The notes beneath the pieces were generated by a model, which searched no databases, was not told the origin of the DNA, and worked only from the letters and a program-made list of their open reading frames with translations. DNA of 15,732 nt. Origin: Hyphomicrobiales bacterium (GTDB lineage: Bacteria; Pseudomonadota; Alphaproteobacteria; Rhizobiales; Xanthobacteraceae). The stretch lies in NCBI GenBank assembly GCA_016201085.1, contig JACQDO010000217.1, positions 1 through 15,732 on the forward strand, in the 5' to 3' direction. Numbering within the stretch: the stretch's first letter is position 1; each line of letters begins with the position of its first letter. Shown piece after piece: positions 6,704 through 13,782 of the stretch. Position numbers and translations under genes: made by a program.

Positions 6704-7477
6704 CTACTCCGCGACGTCGCTGTCGGCGGTGCGCCAGGCGAGATGCTGGCCGCCGTCGACCGCGATGGTGACGCCGGTGACGCTTGGCGCCTGCGCCAGA
6801 TACAAGACCGCGGCGGCGATGTCCTCGGGCGAAGGCCCGTGCTTGAGCGGCAAGGCCGCCGTCTGGGCGGCGAATTGCGCGTCGGTCTGCCGCGGGCTCG
6901 GCAGCGTCGGGCCTGGCGCCACCGCGTTCACCCGCAGCTTCGGCGCCAGCGCCTGCGCCAGCGTGGTGGTGGCGCTGTGCAGCGCGCTCTTGCTCAATGT
7001 GTAGGACAGAAACAGCGGCGTCGGCTTGAGCACGCGCTGATCTACTACGTTGACAATGGACGCATCGGCGCCATCGGGCGCCTGCGCCGCGAAAGCCTGC
7101 GTCAGGAACAAGGGTGCCGTCAGGTTGACGGCCAGCGTGTGCTCGAAATGCGCGCGCTCGAGCGTCCGGATATCGTCGGGCTCGAACTCGGCCGCGCTGT
7201 TGACCAAGAGCGTCAGCGGCCCGAACGCGTTCGCGGCCGGAATGAGGCCGCGCACCGCGTCATGGTCGGCGAGATCGGCCAACACCACGCTGGCGCGCCC
7301 GCCGGCGCCGGCGATCTCGGCGGCGAGCCGTTCGGCCTCGGCGCGCGAAGTATGCGCATGCAGCACCACCGCGTAGCCCGCGCGCGCCAGCGCCAGCGCG
7401 ATGGCGCAGCCGATGCGCCGGCCGCCGCCGGTGATCAGCGCCGCGCGCGGCATTGCCTGTGGAACGTCGTCAGCCAT
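6704..7477 (-). CDS. SDR family oxidoreductase, pteridine reductase / FolM-like
   Basis: This is a 257-residue NADPH-dependent short-chain dehydrogenase. The cofactor loop is TGGGRRIG (16-23), and LHAHTS (39-44) resembles the pteridine reductase segment that selects NADPH. The catalytic residues are Asn118, Tyr159 and Lys163 in YTLSK. Instead of the usual catalytic serine there is Asp146 thirteen residues before the tyrosine, which is the Asp-Tyr-Lys arrangement of PTR1/FolM enzymes that reduce dihydropterins. PGPTLP at 188-193 and VDGGQHL near the end fit the same group. It is the first gene of the minus-strand block, 31 bases before uvrC. No strong Shine-Dalgarno precedes the ATG at 7477; the ATG of [10 protein letters not shown], eight codons downstream, is an alternative start. 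The exact pterin substrate is inferred. Confidence 0.82.
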   Translation of the reverse strand: MADDVPQAMPRAALITGGGRRIGCAIALALARAGYAVVLHAHTSRAEAERLAAEIAGAGGRASVVLADLADHDAVRGLIPAANAFGPLTLLVNSAAEFEPDDIRTLERAHFEHTLAVNLTAPLFLTQAFAAQAPDGADASIVNVVDQRVLKPTPLFLSYTLSKSALHSATTTLAQALAPKLRVNAVAPGPTLPSPRQTDAQFAAQTAALPLKHGPSPEDIAAAVLYLAQAPSVTGVTIAVDGGQHLAWRTADSDVAE

Positions 7478-7789
7478 GGAGACATGAACGTATAGTAAAT
7501 AGAAGCTGAGGCGATATCGTGAACTTACGCGAAGTATAATGCCTCGATAACCGTTCTTTAGGGATAACGACTACTGAGTACTTAGCGATTCATAACCGTT
7601 TAACCTAAAATACCCGATAAATCTTCCACGAAAATGTCGAACTTTTGCCGATTGGCCGGCGCACCTGCTCGTCCTTGGCGCGATTGTCTCGCGCCGCAGT
7701 GTCCGCCGCCGAAGCGCGCGAAAGATGGACAGGCAAGTCCCGCCCGGCGCCTTGCGCGCCGCCAGCGGGGAGCAAGTGGAGGGTTTACA
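7478..7789. promoter_or_regulatory. Divergent intergenic region between the SDR gene and the porin cluster
   Basis: This 312-base stretch separates genes read outward on both strands, so it should hold both promoters. The half nearest the SDR gene (7478-7640) is clearly AT-richer than the rest of the window. It contains ATAACCGTT twice in the same orientation (7547-7555 and 7592-7600, 45 bases apart) and a near-palindrome CTGAGTACTTAG at 7574-7585. The other half is GC-rich and ends with the strong Shine-Dalgarno GGAGGG at 7778-7783. I cannot fix -10/-35 boxes with confidence. A frame open from 7634 into the porin gene is not a real N-terminus. Confidence 0.5.
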
Positions 7790-8333
7790 ATGCAGAAAAC
7801 GATCCTGGCGATGACTGTGGCGAGCCTGATGGTTGCCGCAGGAACGGCTACCGCCGCCGACCTTCCGCGTAGTTCAGCGCCCTATTATTCGCCCGCGCCG
7901 GCCTCCGTCTATAACTGGGGCGGCGCCTATGCCGGCGTCAATGTCGGCTATGAATGGGGCAGGATCACCAACAACAGCGTGTCCCCGAGCGGCCTCGAGG
8001 GCGGCTTGCAGTTCGGTTACAACTGGCAGAGCGGCCAGTTCGTGTTCGGCGGCGAGACCGACATCCAGGTGAGCGGCGCCGACGACACCTTCGCGCCCTG
8101 GAAGTTCCCTCGCCTATGGCCAGCTCAAGGGCACCGTCGCCGGGCTCGACGAGTCCAAGACCCATGTCGGCTGGACCGTCGGTCTTGGCGCTGAAGTCGG
8201 CCTCACGCCGAACTGGTCGGCCAAGGTCGAATATCTCTATATGGATCTGAACAACCGCGCCTATTCGATCACCGGCGCGAGCAACGGTTTGGAAGCCAAC
8301 ATCCTGCGATTTGGCGTCAACTATCACTTCTAG
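7790..8333 (+). pseudogene. Omp25/Omp31-like outer membrane porin, broken by an internal deletion with frameshift
   Basis: Translation begins at an ATG with GGAGGG six bases upstream and a good signal peptide (MQKTILAMTV to TATA, then AD). It continues through the family motifs VYNWGGAYAGVNVGYEWG and FVFGGETDIQ to DTFAPWKF (TTC at 8105-8107). From 8109 the porin continues in another frame: LAYGQLKG, HVGWTVGLGAE, WSAKVEYLYMDL and FGVNYHF, ending with a terminal Phe before TAG at 8331-8333. Against the two intact neighbours, about 25 residues (roughly a beta-hairpin, the SWLGTARGRIGYAF...TGG part) are missing at the junction, so this is a deletion of length not divisible by three. The broken frame itself stops at 8194. 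The start signals look intact, so mRNA may still be made. Confidence 0.85.
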
Positions 8334-8365
8334 AATTTTCAGCCGCACCACAGACGGCGACGAGC

Positions 8366-8391
8366 CCCCGGGTGTCAAAGCCCCGGGGTTT
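8366..8391 (+). terminator. Probable Rho-independent terminator of the broken porin gene
   Basis: CCCCGGG at 8366-8372 pairs with CCCGGGG at 8382-8388 across a short loop, followed by TTT. It is 32 bases after the TAG. The T tract is short, so termination may be modest. The same CCCCGG/CCGGGG core closes the next two porin genes. Confidence 0.55.
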
Positions 8392-8457
8392 CGTTTGGGC
8401 GGCAGACGGAGGAGCTCCACCGCGTCTGCGTATAAGTGTCCGTCGTCATTTTGAGTC

Positions 8458-8472
8458 TTAAGTATTACTTAA
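8458..8472. promoter_or_regulatory. Perfect 15-base palindrome upstream of the second porin gene, candidate operator
   Basis: TTAAGTATTACTTAA is a perfect inverted repeat of seven bases about a single central T. It lies in an AT-rich island about 180 bases before the porin start, within the 319-base gap 8334-8652 that otherwise holds the upstream terminator and no gene. Its position and symmetry suit a dimeric regulator's site, but no regulator is known and no paired promoter box was identified. Confidence 0.35.
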
Positions 8473-8652
8473 CGTTTGTATTGTGATTCGGCCAATGTAT
8501 ATCGCGGCAGAAACGTGGCATTTCATCGGCATAAATGAGGATATACATTCGACAACTTAGTGCGCTGTGTGTCTTTCATGCACTAGACGCAGAGTTAATT
8601 CTGAATACTGTGCGGCCAGGTTTTGGGGGTTCACAGTTCTGGAGGTTTGATG

Positions 8653-9330
8653 ATGAAGCGGTTAATTCTTGCAGGCATCGGTGCGCTCGCCCTGGTGACG
8701 ACGATGGGTGCGGCCAACGCGGCGGATATGCAGCGCCGGCAAGCCATGCCGGCCAAGGCGCCGGTCTATGTGCAGGCCTATAACTGGACCGGTTTCTATG
8801 TCGGCGTGAACGGCGGCGGCGGCTTCGGCACCTCGACCTGGAGCGGCGCTACCGGCTCGAGCGGTTTCAATACGTCCGGTGGCCTGGTCGGCGGCACCGT
8901 CGGCTATAACTACCAGATGGGCCAGACGGTGTTCGGTCTGGAAGGCGATCTCGACTGGAGCAATATCCGCGGCAGCACGACCGCCGCGCCCTGCACCACG
9001 AGCTGCGAAACCCGCAACTCCTGGCTCGGCACGGCGCGCGGCCGCATCGGCTATGCCTTCGACCGCTTCATGCCGTTTGTGACCGGCGGCGCCGCCTTCG
9101 GCAACATCAAGGCATCTCCGGCCGGCTTCTCCGGAATCGACAATAGCCGATTGGGCTGGACGCTCGGCGGTGGTGGTGAATTCGCCGTTGCCGGTCCATG
9201 GACCGCCAAGGTGGAATATCTGTATGTCGACCTCGGCAAGGCCAACTGCGCGGTGGGCAATTGCGCGGTTTCGACCGACGTGAACTTCCGCAGCAATGTG
9301 GTGCGCGCGGGCGTTAACTATCGCTTCTGA
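8653..9330 (+). CDS. Omp25/Omp31-like outer membrane beta-barrel porin, second of three
   Basis: The 225-residue product belongs to the Omp25/Omp31/RopB-type eight-stranded barrels of rhizobial outer membranes. A signal peptide runs to residue 23 (cleavage in ANA/AD). The mature part starts ADMQRRQAMPAK, followed by the hallmark YNWTGFYVGVNGGGG, VFGLEGDLDW, TARGRIGYAF, VTGGAAFGN, TAKVEYLYVDLG and a C-terminal NYRF, whose final Phe is the outer-membrane assembly signal. Two extra cysteine pairs are present: PCTTSC in a predicted surface loop and NCAVGNC near the last loop. ATG codons lie at 8650 and 8653; GGAGG at 8641-8645 is seven bases from the second, which I chose. It is a close paralogue of the next gene. 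A strong terminator follows. Confidence 0.92.
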   Translation: MKRLILAGIGALALVTTMGAANAADMQRRQAMPAKAPVYVQAYNWTGFYVGVNGGGGFGTSTWSGATGSSGFNTSGGLVGGTVGYNYQMGQTVFGLEGDLDWSNIRGSTTAAPCTTSCETRNSWLGTARGRIGYAFDRFMPFVTGGAAFGNIKASPAGFSGIDNSRLGWTLGGGGEFAVAGPWTAKVEYLYVDLGKANCAVGNCAVSTDVNFRSNVVRAGVNYRF

Positions 9331-9351
9331 TCCAAGGCCGACAAATACTGC

Positions 9352-9384
9352 AAAAAGCCCCGGACCGCGGTCCGGGGCTTTTTT
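9352..9384. terminator. Strong Rho-independent terminator after the second porin gene
   Basis: A long perfect stem begins AAAAAGCCCCGGACC and is closed by GGTCCGGGGCTTTTTT, with a two-base GC centre. The T run makes it a textbook terminator on the + strand, and the A run makes it usable on the other strand too. It starts 21 bases after the stop codon. Confidence 0.93.
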
Positions 9385-9498
9385 ATGGAACTTCGACGGC
9401 GCCCTCGCCCAGGAACCACTGCTCGCCGCACGGCGTTGAAGGGTCAATCGGGGGACAACGCACTCGCATCCGTCCGAAAGACATCAATGAGGTGCGTC

Positions 9499-10155
9499 AT
9501 GAAAAAGCTTCTGCTCGCCGGCATCGGCCTGCTCGCGCTCGGCGCCACCGCGGCTTCGGCCGCCGACATTCAGCGCCGGCAAGCGATGCCGGCCAAGGCC
9601 CCGCTCTATTCGCCCGTGCCGGTCTACAACTGGACCGGCTTCTATGTCGGCATCAACGGCGGCGGCGGCTGGGGCCGTTCCGACTTCGGGCCGACCTTTC
9701 CGACCGGAACGTTCGGCACCTCGGGCGGAATGGTCGGCGGCACGCTCGGTTACAATTGGCAGATGGGCAATGTCGTGTTCGGCCTCGAAGGCGATATCGA
9801 CTGGAGCAACATTCGCGGCAGCGCGGCTTGCGGTGGCACCACCTGCTCGACACGCAATGACTGGCTCGCCACCGCACGCGGCCGGCTCGGCTATGCGTTC
9901 GACCGCATCATGCCCTACGTGACCGGCGGCGCCGCCTTCGGCAATATCAAGACCGACATCGCCGGCTTGGGCGGCGCCAACACCAGCAAGGCCGGCTGGA
10001 CGGTCGGCGGCGGCATCGAGGCGGCGATCGCCGGACCGTGGACCGCCAAGGTCGAATATCTCTATGTCGATCTCGGCCGCGGCGGCTCGATACTGGGCTC
10101 CGACGCGAGCTTCAAGACCAACATCGTGCGCGCCGGTCTGAATTACCGGTTCTGA
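9499..10155 (+). CDS. Omp25/Omp31-like outer membrane beta-barrel porin, third of three
   Basis: The 218-residue product is very similar to the preceding porin along its whole length: ADIQRRQAMPAKAP, YNWTGFYVGINGGGGWG, VVFGLEGDIDWSNIRGS, TARGRLGYAFDR, VTGGAAFGNIK, GPWTAKVEYLYVDLGRG and a terminal NYRF. The signal peptide is residues 1-21 (ASA/AD). One cysteine pair is kept in the surface loop (ACGGTTC), while the second pair of its neighbour is absent. The start is the ATG at 9499 with GAGG six bases upstream; the open frame back to 9385 has no porin or signal sequence and crosses the intergenic region. It has its own terminator and about 115 bases of upstream sequence after the previous one, so it is probably transcribed separately. 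Confidence 0.92.
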   Translation: MKKLLLAGIGLLALGATAASAADIQRRQAMPAKAPLYSPVPVYNWTGFYVGINGGGGWGRSDFGPTFPTGTFGTSGGMVGGTLGYNWQMGNVVFGLEGDIDWSNIRGSAACGGTTCSTRNDWLATARGRLGYAFDRIMPYVTGGAAFGNIKTDIAGLGGANTSKAGWTVGGGIEAAIAGPWTAKVEYLYVDLGRGGSILGSDASFKTNIVRAGLNYRF

Positions 10156-10182
10156 TCGTAAGATCGAAGACGCCAAGGCAAG

Positions 10183-10207
10183 GCCCCGGAGTTCGCTCCG
10201 GGGCTTT
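10183..10207 (+). terminator. Rho-independent terminator with TTCG loop after the third porin gene
   Basis: GCCCCGGAG pairs perfectly with CTCCGGGGC around a TTCG tetraloop, followed by TTT. The extra-stable loop compensates for the short T run. It also sits just beyond the end of the converging GST gene (stop at 10220) and may serve both. Confidence 0.88.
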
Positions 10208-10219
10208 AGCGTCGCGTGG

Positions 10220-10828
10220 TCACGCTTGGAATTTTGTCGCCGCGAAGGACGGTACCTGCGCCGCGAATCTGTCGTGCCAGGCCAGCAGGCGCGGATAATC
10301 CTTGCGCCAGGTTCCGCCAAAGCGCAGGTCGCGGTAACCGAGCAGGCAGGCGAGCGCGATCTGCCCGATATCGGGTACGGCCGTGAGCGGCGGCGGCGCC
10401 GCTTCCAGCACCGCCATTCCGCGCGTCACTTTGTCTGCCTGGCGATCGAGCCAGGCCTGCACGTGCTTGTCGGCCGGCCGATAGCGGTTCTCATAGACGA
10501 TCAGCAGGCTGGCCTCGAGCAGGCCGTCGCACAGCGCCTGCAGCCGCAGCGCCTCGAAGCGCGCCTTGGCCTCGCGCGGAACGATGCGGCCCCCGCCGGC
10601 GAGATGATCGAGATATTCCACGATCACGCGCGAGTCGTAATAGACGGTGCCGTCATCGAGAATCAGCGCGGGAATCTTGCCGAGCGGATTCTGCACGCGG
10701 ATTAAGTCGGCCGGATCGTTGAGATCGGTCTCGCGCACCTCGATCTTGTCGGCGAGGCCGAGCAGGCTCATGGCGATGCGCACTTTGCGGACGAACGGCG
10801 AGGCGCCGGTGGAACGGAGGATCATCAT
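10220..10828 (-). CDS. Glutathione S-transferase family protein, YibF-like
   Basis: The cytoplasmic thioredoxin-fold enzyme is predicted to bind glutathione. In the 202-residue product the N-terminal domain shows STGASPFVRKVRI, with Ser10 at the usual activating position. It also has NPLGKIPAL with the cis-proline at residue 53 and YYDSRVIVEYL, where Asp65-Ser66 bind the glutamyl end of glutathione. The all-helical C-terminal domain follows, ending with WHDRFAAQVPSFAATK. SPFVRK and FNPLG-like motifs match E. coli YibF. The substrate is unknown. Two adjacent ATGs (10828 and 10825) are possible starts; GAGGCGG lies about ten bases upstream. It converges with the porin cluster and follows the cold-shock gene on the same strand after a 130-base gap. 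Confidence 0.88.
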   Translation of the reverse strand: MMILRSTGASPFVRKVRIAMSLLGLADKIEVRETDLNDPADLIRVQNPLGKIPALILDDGTVYYDSRVIVEYLDHLAGGGRIVPREAKARFEALRLQALCDGLLEASLLIVYENRYRPADKHVQAWLDRQADKVTRGMAVLEAAPPPLTAVPDIGQIALACLLGYRDLRFGGTWRKDYPRLLAWHDRFAAQVPSFAATKFQA

Positions 10829-10898
10829 GAAAAATACGCCGCCTCGGCAGAAGCGGGATGCGTTCCCGCGGCCGGTGAATGTCGATCTGGCAAGATGA

Positions 10899-10919
10899 GC
10901 GCGCGCGGATGGCGCGCGC
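10899..10919. terminator. GC hairpin downstream of the cold-shock gene
   Basis: GCGCGCGC at 10899-10906 and again at 10912-10919 form a perfect eight-pair stem with the five-base loop GGATG. It lies about 40 bases beyond the stop of the minus-strand csp gene. There is no T run on either side, so it may be a weak terminator or a 3'-end stabiliser only. Confidence 0.35.
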
Positions 10920-10947
10920 CGTTATCATTACAGCCGTTATCATTACA
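10918..10947. repeat. Two exact tandem copies of a 15-base unit
   Basis: GCCGTTATCATTACA occurs at 10918-10932 and again at 10933-10947 without any change, 11 bases beyond the csp stop codon on the minus strand. It is AT-rich beside the GC hairpin at 10899-10919. The two exact copies suggest recent slippage or a paired binding site. Confidence 0.7.
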
Positions 10948-10958
10948 TATGTCGCCGC

Positions 10959-11171
10959 TCAGGTGACGACGAGGTTCACGGCCTTCGGGCCTTTGCCTTT
11001 CTTGTCGGGTTCAACGTCGAAGCTGATGCGCTGTCCCTCGTTCAAGCTCTTGAGCCCGGCTTGTTCGACGGCGGTGATGTGAACGAACACGTCGCGTCCG
11101 CCGTCGTCGGGCTTGATGAAGCCGTAGCCCCGCTCGCCATTAAAGAATTTCACCACTCCGGTTTGCGCCAT
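10959..11171 (-). CDS. Cold-shock domain protein (CspA family)
   Basis: The 70-residue single cold-shock domain protein is a cytoplasmic RNA/ssDNA-binding chaperone. It starts MAQTGVVKFFNGERGYGFI, contains the RNP1 motif RGYGFI (14-19) and RNP2 motif DVFVHI (27-32), and ends in GPKAVNLVV, the usual last strand. Length is standard for the family. The start ATG has a strong Shine-Dalgarno, GAGGAG, eight bases upstream. The 195 bases between it and the end of rlmJ hold no gene and are long enough for a promoter and a structured leader, which is common for such genes, but I cannot define either. Whether it is cold-induced cannot be read from sequence. Confidence 0.95.
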   Translation of the reverse strand: MAQTGVVKFFNGERGYGFIKPDDGGRDVFVHITAVEQAGLKSLNEGQRISFDVEPDKKGKGPKAVNLVVT

Positions 11172-11366
11172 AGGGAAAACTCCTCTCCCCGCACTGCTCC
11201 GCCGCCGGCCCCACGCACGACGGCTCAGCCGACATTCACATTCGGGGAAAGCATCGGCCGCGCACGGCCTCAGTCACTCCGCCGGCCCCCACGAGCGGAG
11301 GCGGAACGTCATTGCCAATGCCGAACTACACACCAACTGGCGTCTGGAGAAAAGAGAAGAAAAGTA

Positions 11367-12233
11367 TCAGCCAGGCGCCGGTTGGCCTTCGCCGGCCAGC
11401 CAATCGAGCTTGCAGCCGCCCTGGTTCTGGCGCCCCAGGACGCCAGCCAGCGCCGGTAACAGCGTGGAAAGCTCGTCGTGCAGGGTCCAGGGCGGGTTGA
11501 CCAGGATGAGGCCGCTGCCGTTCAGCCGGGTGGGATCGCTGAGCGAGGCGACGCAAAGTTCCGCCCGCAGGATCTTGCCGATGGCCAGCCGGCGCAGCCG
11601 CTTGGCGAGGGCGTCCGGCTCGCCCCGGTCCTTAATTGGGTACCACAGGGCATAGATGCCGGTGGCCCATTTGCGGTGCGCCTGGCCAAGGCCGTGCGAC
11701 AGCCGGTGGAAATCGCTGTCCTCCTCGAACGGCGGATCGACCAGCACAAGGCCGCGCCGTTCCGGCGGCGGCACATAGGCCGCGAGCGCGCTCCAGCCGT
11801 CGAGGACAAGGGTCTTGATGCGGCTATCGCCACGCAGGCTGCGGCCGAGCGCGGCGGCCGCCTGCGGTTCCAGTTCGCAGGCGAGCAGGCGGTCCTGCGG
11901 GCGCAGCCAGGCGCGCGCGATCGCCGGCGAGCCAGGATAGGTCTTCAGGCGGCCGCGCTCGTTGAGCGCGCCGATCACGTCGAGGTAAGGCGCCAGTAGC
12001 ACGGCGACCGGCTGCGGCAGCGGCGCCGCCAGCAGCTTTTCGATGCCGTCATGCCATTCGCCGCCGCGGCTCGCTTCCGCGCCGGCCAGATCGTAGAGCC
12101 CGGCCCCGGCATGGGTGTCGATCACGCGGAAAGCCGCCGGCTTGCCGCGCAGATAATGCAGGATGCGGCAGAGCACCGCGTGCTTGAACACATCGGCAAA
12201 GCTGCCGGCGTGGAAAGCGTGACGATAGTTCAA
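11367..12233 (-). CDS. rlmJ: 23S rRNA (adenine(2030)-N6)-methyltransferase RlmJ
   Basis: RlmJ methylates N6 of A2030 of 23S rRNA using S-adenosylmethionine. The 288-residue product begins NYRHAFHAGSFADVFKHAVL, the family signature, and has the SAM-site motif DTHAGAG (39-45), the acidic residue in LLACELE (117-122) and the catalytic DPPFE (166-170, equivalent to DPPY of E. coli). The length is normal. The start is unusual: the codon before NYRH is TTG (12233-12231). An ATG two bases further upstream is out of frame and is followed at once by TGA. The start is set by the family's fixed N-terminus. It lies 55 bases after the upstream small membrane protein gene and 195 before csp. Confidence 0.93.
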   Translation of the reverse strand: MNYRHAFHAGSFADVFKHAVLCRILHYLRGKPAAFRVIDTHAGAGLYDLAGAEASRGGEWHDGIEKLLAAPLPQPVAVLLAPYLDVIGALNERGRLKTYPGSPAIARAWLRPQDRLLACELEPQAAAALGRSLRGDSRIKTLVLDGWSALAAYVPPPERRGLVLVDPPFEEDSDFHRLSHGLGQAHRKWATGIYALWYPIKDRGEPDALAKRLRRLAIGKILRAELCVASLSDPTRLNGSGLILVNPPWTLHDELSTLLPALAGVLGRQNQGGCKLDWLAGEGQPAPG

Positions 12234-12288
12234 AACATGATTCTCGCTTCGGCGCGGACGATAGGCCCGCGCCGGGACGTTATAGCGC

Positions 12289-12702
12289 TCAGCGCGGTGC
12301 GCCGCGCAAGCCGAAATGTGCGCGCGGTTTGACCGGCCGTAGCCGGCGCAGCGGTTTTCGCCGCGCTGGCGGAGCCGCGTCCGGCTGTTGCGTCACCTGC
12401 GCGGCCATGACGGCGGCGCGGTTGGCGGCCGCGCGCCGCGAACGCTGGAGCGCGCGCAGCAGCAGCCGGACGATAACGAACAGCGCCGACAGAAAACCGA
12501 GCACGTGCAAGTTCGGCGGCAGTTGCAACGGCAGCGCCGAATGGCAGAGAAAATCCAGCGACCCAAACGTAGCGTCGCCGCACAAGATCGACGCGCCAAA
12601 CGGCTGGCCGCCCAAATCCGGCGAAGTCACCGGCCACAGCGCGATGTAGCCGAGGCCGGCAAAACAGATCGCAAAACAAATATATTCCTTGATACGATTC
12701 AC
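12289..12702 (-). CDS. Small hypothetical membrane protein with basic tail
   Basis: I do not recognise a named family. From a GTG at 12702, preceded seven bases upstream by GGGGGAG, the product is 137 residues. Two hydrophobic segments (about 5-24 and 66-84) flank a loop containing Cys41 and Cys53, which would be periplasmic if the positive-inside rule holds. The last 50 residues are rich in Arg, Ala and Pro (RSRRAAANR, RRKPLRRLRPVKPR) and would be cytoplasmic. The frame is open upstream to 12813, but that extension is hydrophilic and lacks a ribosome site. It is on the same strand as rlmJ, 55 bases upstream of it, and may share its transcript. Confidence 0.6.
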   Translation of the reverse strand: MNRIKEYICFAICFAGLGYIALWPVTSPDLGGQPFGASILCGDATFGSLDFLCHSALPLQLPPNLHVLGFLSALFVIVRLLLRALQRSRRAAANRAAVMAAQVTQQPDAAPPARRKPLRRLRPVKPRAHFGLRGAPR

Positions 12703-12870
12703 CGCCGCGCTCCCCCGCGCTTGATCGCGCGAGGAAGATTGCGGGTTTCCCTTACGAGAATCTTGCGCCAATTCTCGACACGATGGGGTTATCCCCGATG
12801 TGCCTGCCGCCATCGTTAGTACTGGCTTAATGCGATCGCAGACTCAAGCGCACAATCATACCACATCGAC

Positions 12871-13608
12871 TTAGCCGCCTCGCACCGCCGGCATGGCGAT
12901 GCGCTCGCGCCGGCAGGAACGACGCGCGACCTCGGCGCAGTCGCGGAAGGAAAAATCCTTGCTCAGACAAATGCGCACTTCGTTGAGTCGTTTGCTGTCG
13001 CAGGCCACCGCCAGACCGGCGCGCGACAGCCCGGGATTGAGCTTGACGAATGCCTCGGCGACTTCATCCGGCGTCACCGTGATCGGTTTGTCGAGGGCAA
13101 GATAATCCGGCGGAATCTTCACCACCGCGCGCGCCTTGCGCACGGTTTCGAAATAGGCGTGCGCCGACAGTCCCGAACAGGTGCCGTGGCGGTCCCATTC
13201 ATGAAAGATCAGCCGCGGGGAAGGCATCAGGTCGAGCATGCCGCCGACAATATTGCGGTCGAGCCGCGGCGCCGGCACCTGGCAGAACGACGGGAAGCCC
13301 TGCTCGTATTGCGGCCATAGTCAGTGCACGACGAAGGAAAACGGCCGCCCGCCGCATTGCCGGTTGGGTGCGCGGTTGGGCGCGCGTTCTTGCGAGGCTT
13401 CGCAGAAGGACGGCGACCAGGACAGCGCCAGCACATAGAAGTCGAAACGGCCGGGCTCGTTCTGCCGCAGCTCTTGTGCCGGCAAGGTTTGCGCCGGCAA
13501 GTTTCGAGCGGACTTGTCCTGGGCAAGCGCTACGACGGCGAACAGGAAGATGAAACTGACGGCAACCGCAGCAGTGCGCGCCGCCTGCGCTAAGCGATGG
13601 CGAAGCAT
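12871..13608 (-). pseudogene. Ribonuclease T2 family protein with an in-frame TGA in the first active-site motif
   Basis: RNase T2 enzymes are secreted or periplasmic endoribonucleases acting through two conserved motifs. Reading one continuous frame gives 245 codons: a signal peptide (about 1-29, ending VVALAQ), DFYVLALSWSPSFC (56-69), PFSFVVH, then TGA at 13323-13321, then LWPQYEQGFPSFC. The second motif HEWDRHGTC is at 136-144, and C-terminal cysteines of the fold follow. The family motif is HGLWP; a single GGA-to-TGA change at its Gly explains the stop, with no frameshift. Conventional translation gives a 95-residue N-terminal piece lacking the second motif, so activity should be lost. 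The ATG at 13608 has GGGGGA five bases upstream. The rest of the frame is undamaged, so the change is recent, a base-call error, or a rare read-through. Confidence 0.85.
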
Positions 13609-13782
13609 GGACGTCCCCCGGAACTATTGAGAACAAAAGCGAAATTGACTTAGCTCAACGGTTCCCCGGAACCATAGCCGGAACATGAGAACATTTCAAG
13701 AACAGATTGGCAATTAACCAAGACCGGCTGCCGGGGCGGTTTTGCTCGACACTGCCGTATAAATTTTGCATAAATTTTTGCT

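Noticed and set aside
5365..6771. Long open frame of 468 codons on the + strand opposite uvrC
   Set aside because: It mirrors the uvrC codons in GC-rich DNA. It has no recognisable domain, while the uvrC frame is complete with catalytic residues.
7634..7789. N-terminal extension of the first porin frame back to 7634
   Set aside because: The ATG at 7790 has a strong Shine-Dalgarno and begins a signal peptide; the extension is basic and non-signal-like.
13321..13323. Selenocysteine at the RNase T2 TGA
   Set aside because: The position is a glycine in the HGLWP family motif, not a cysteine. No cysteine homologue is known to me at this site, and no SECIS-like hairpin was identified just downstream.
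13227..13526. Second frame across the RNase T2 region, suggesting a frameshift
   Set aside because: The RNase T2 motifs on both sides of the stop lie in one and the same frame, so the damage is a nonsense codon and not a frameshift.
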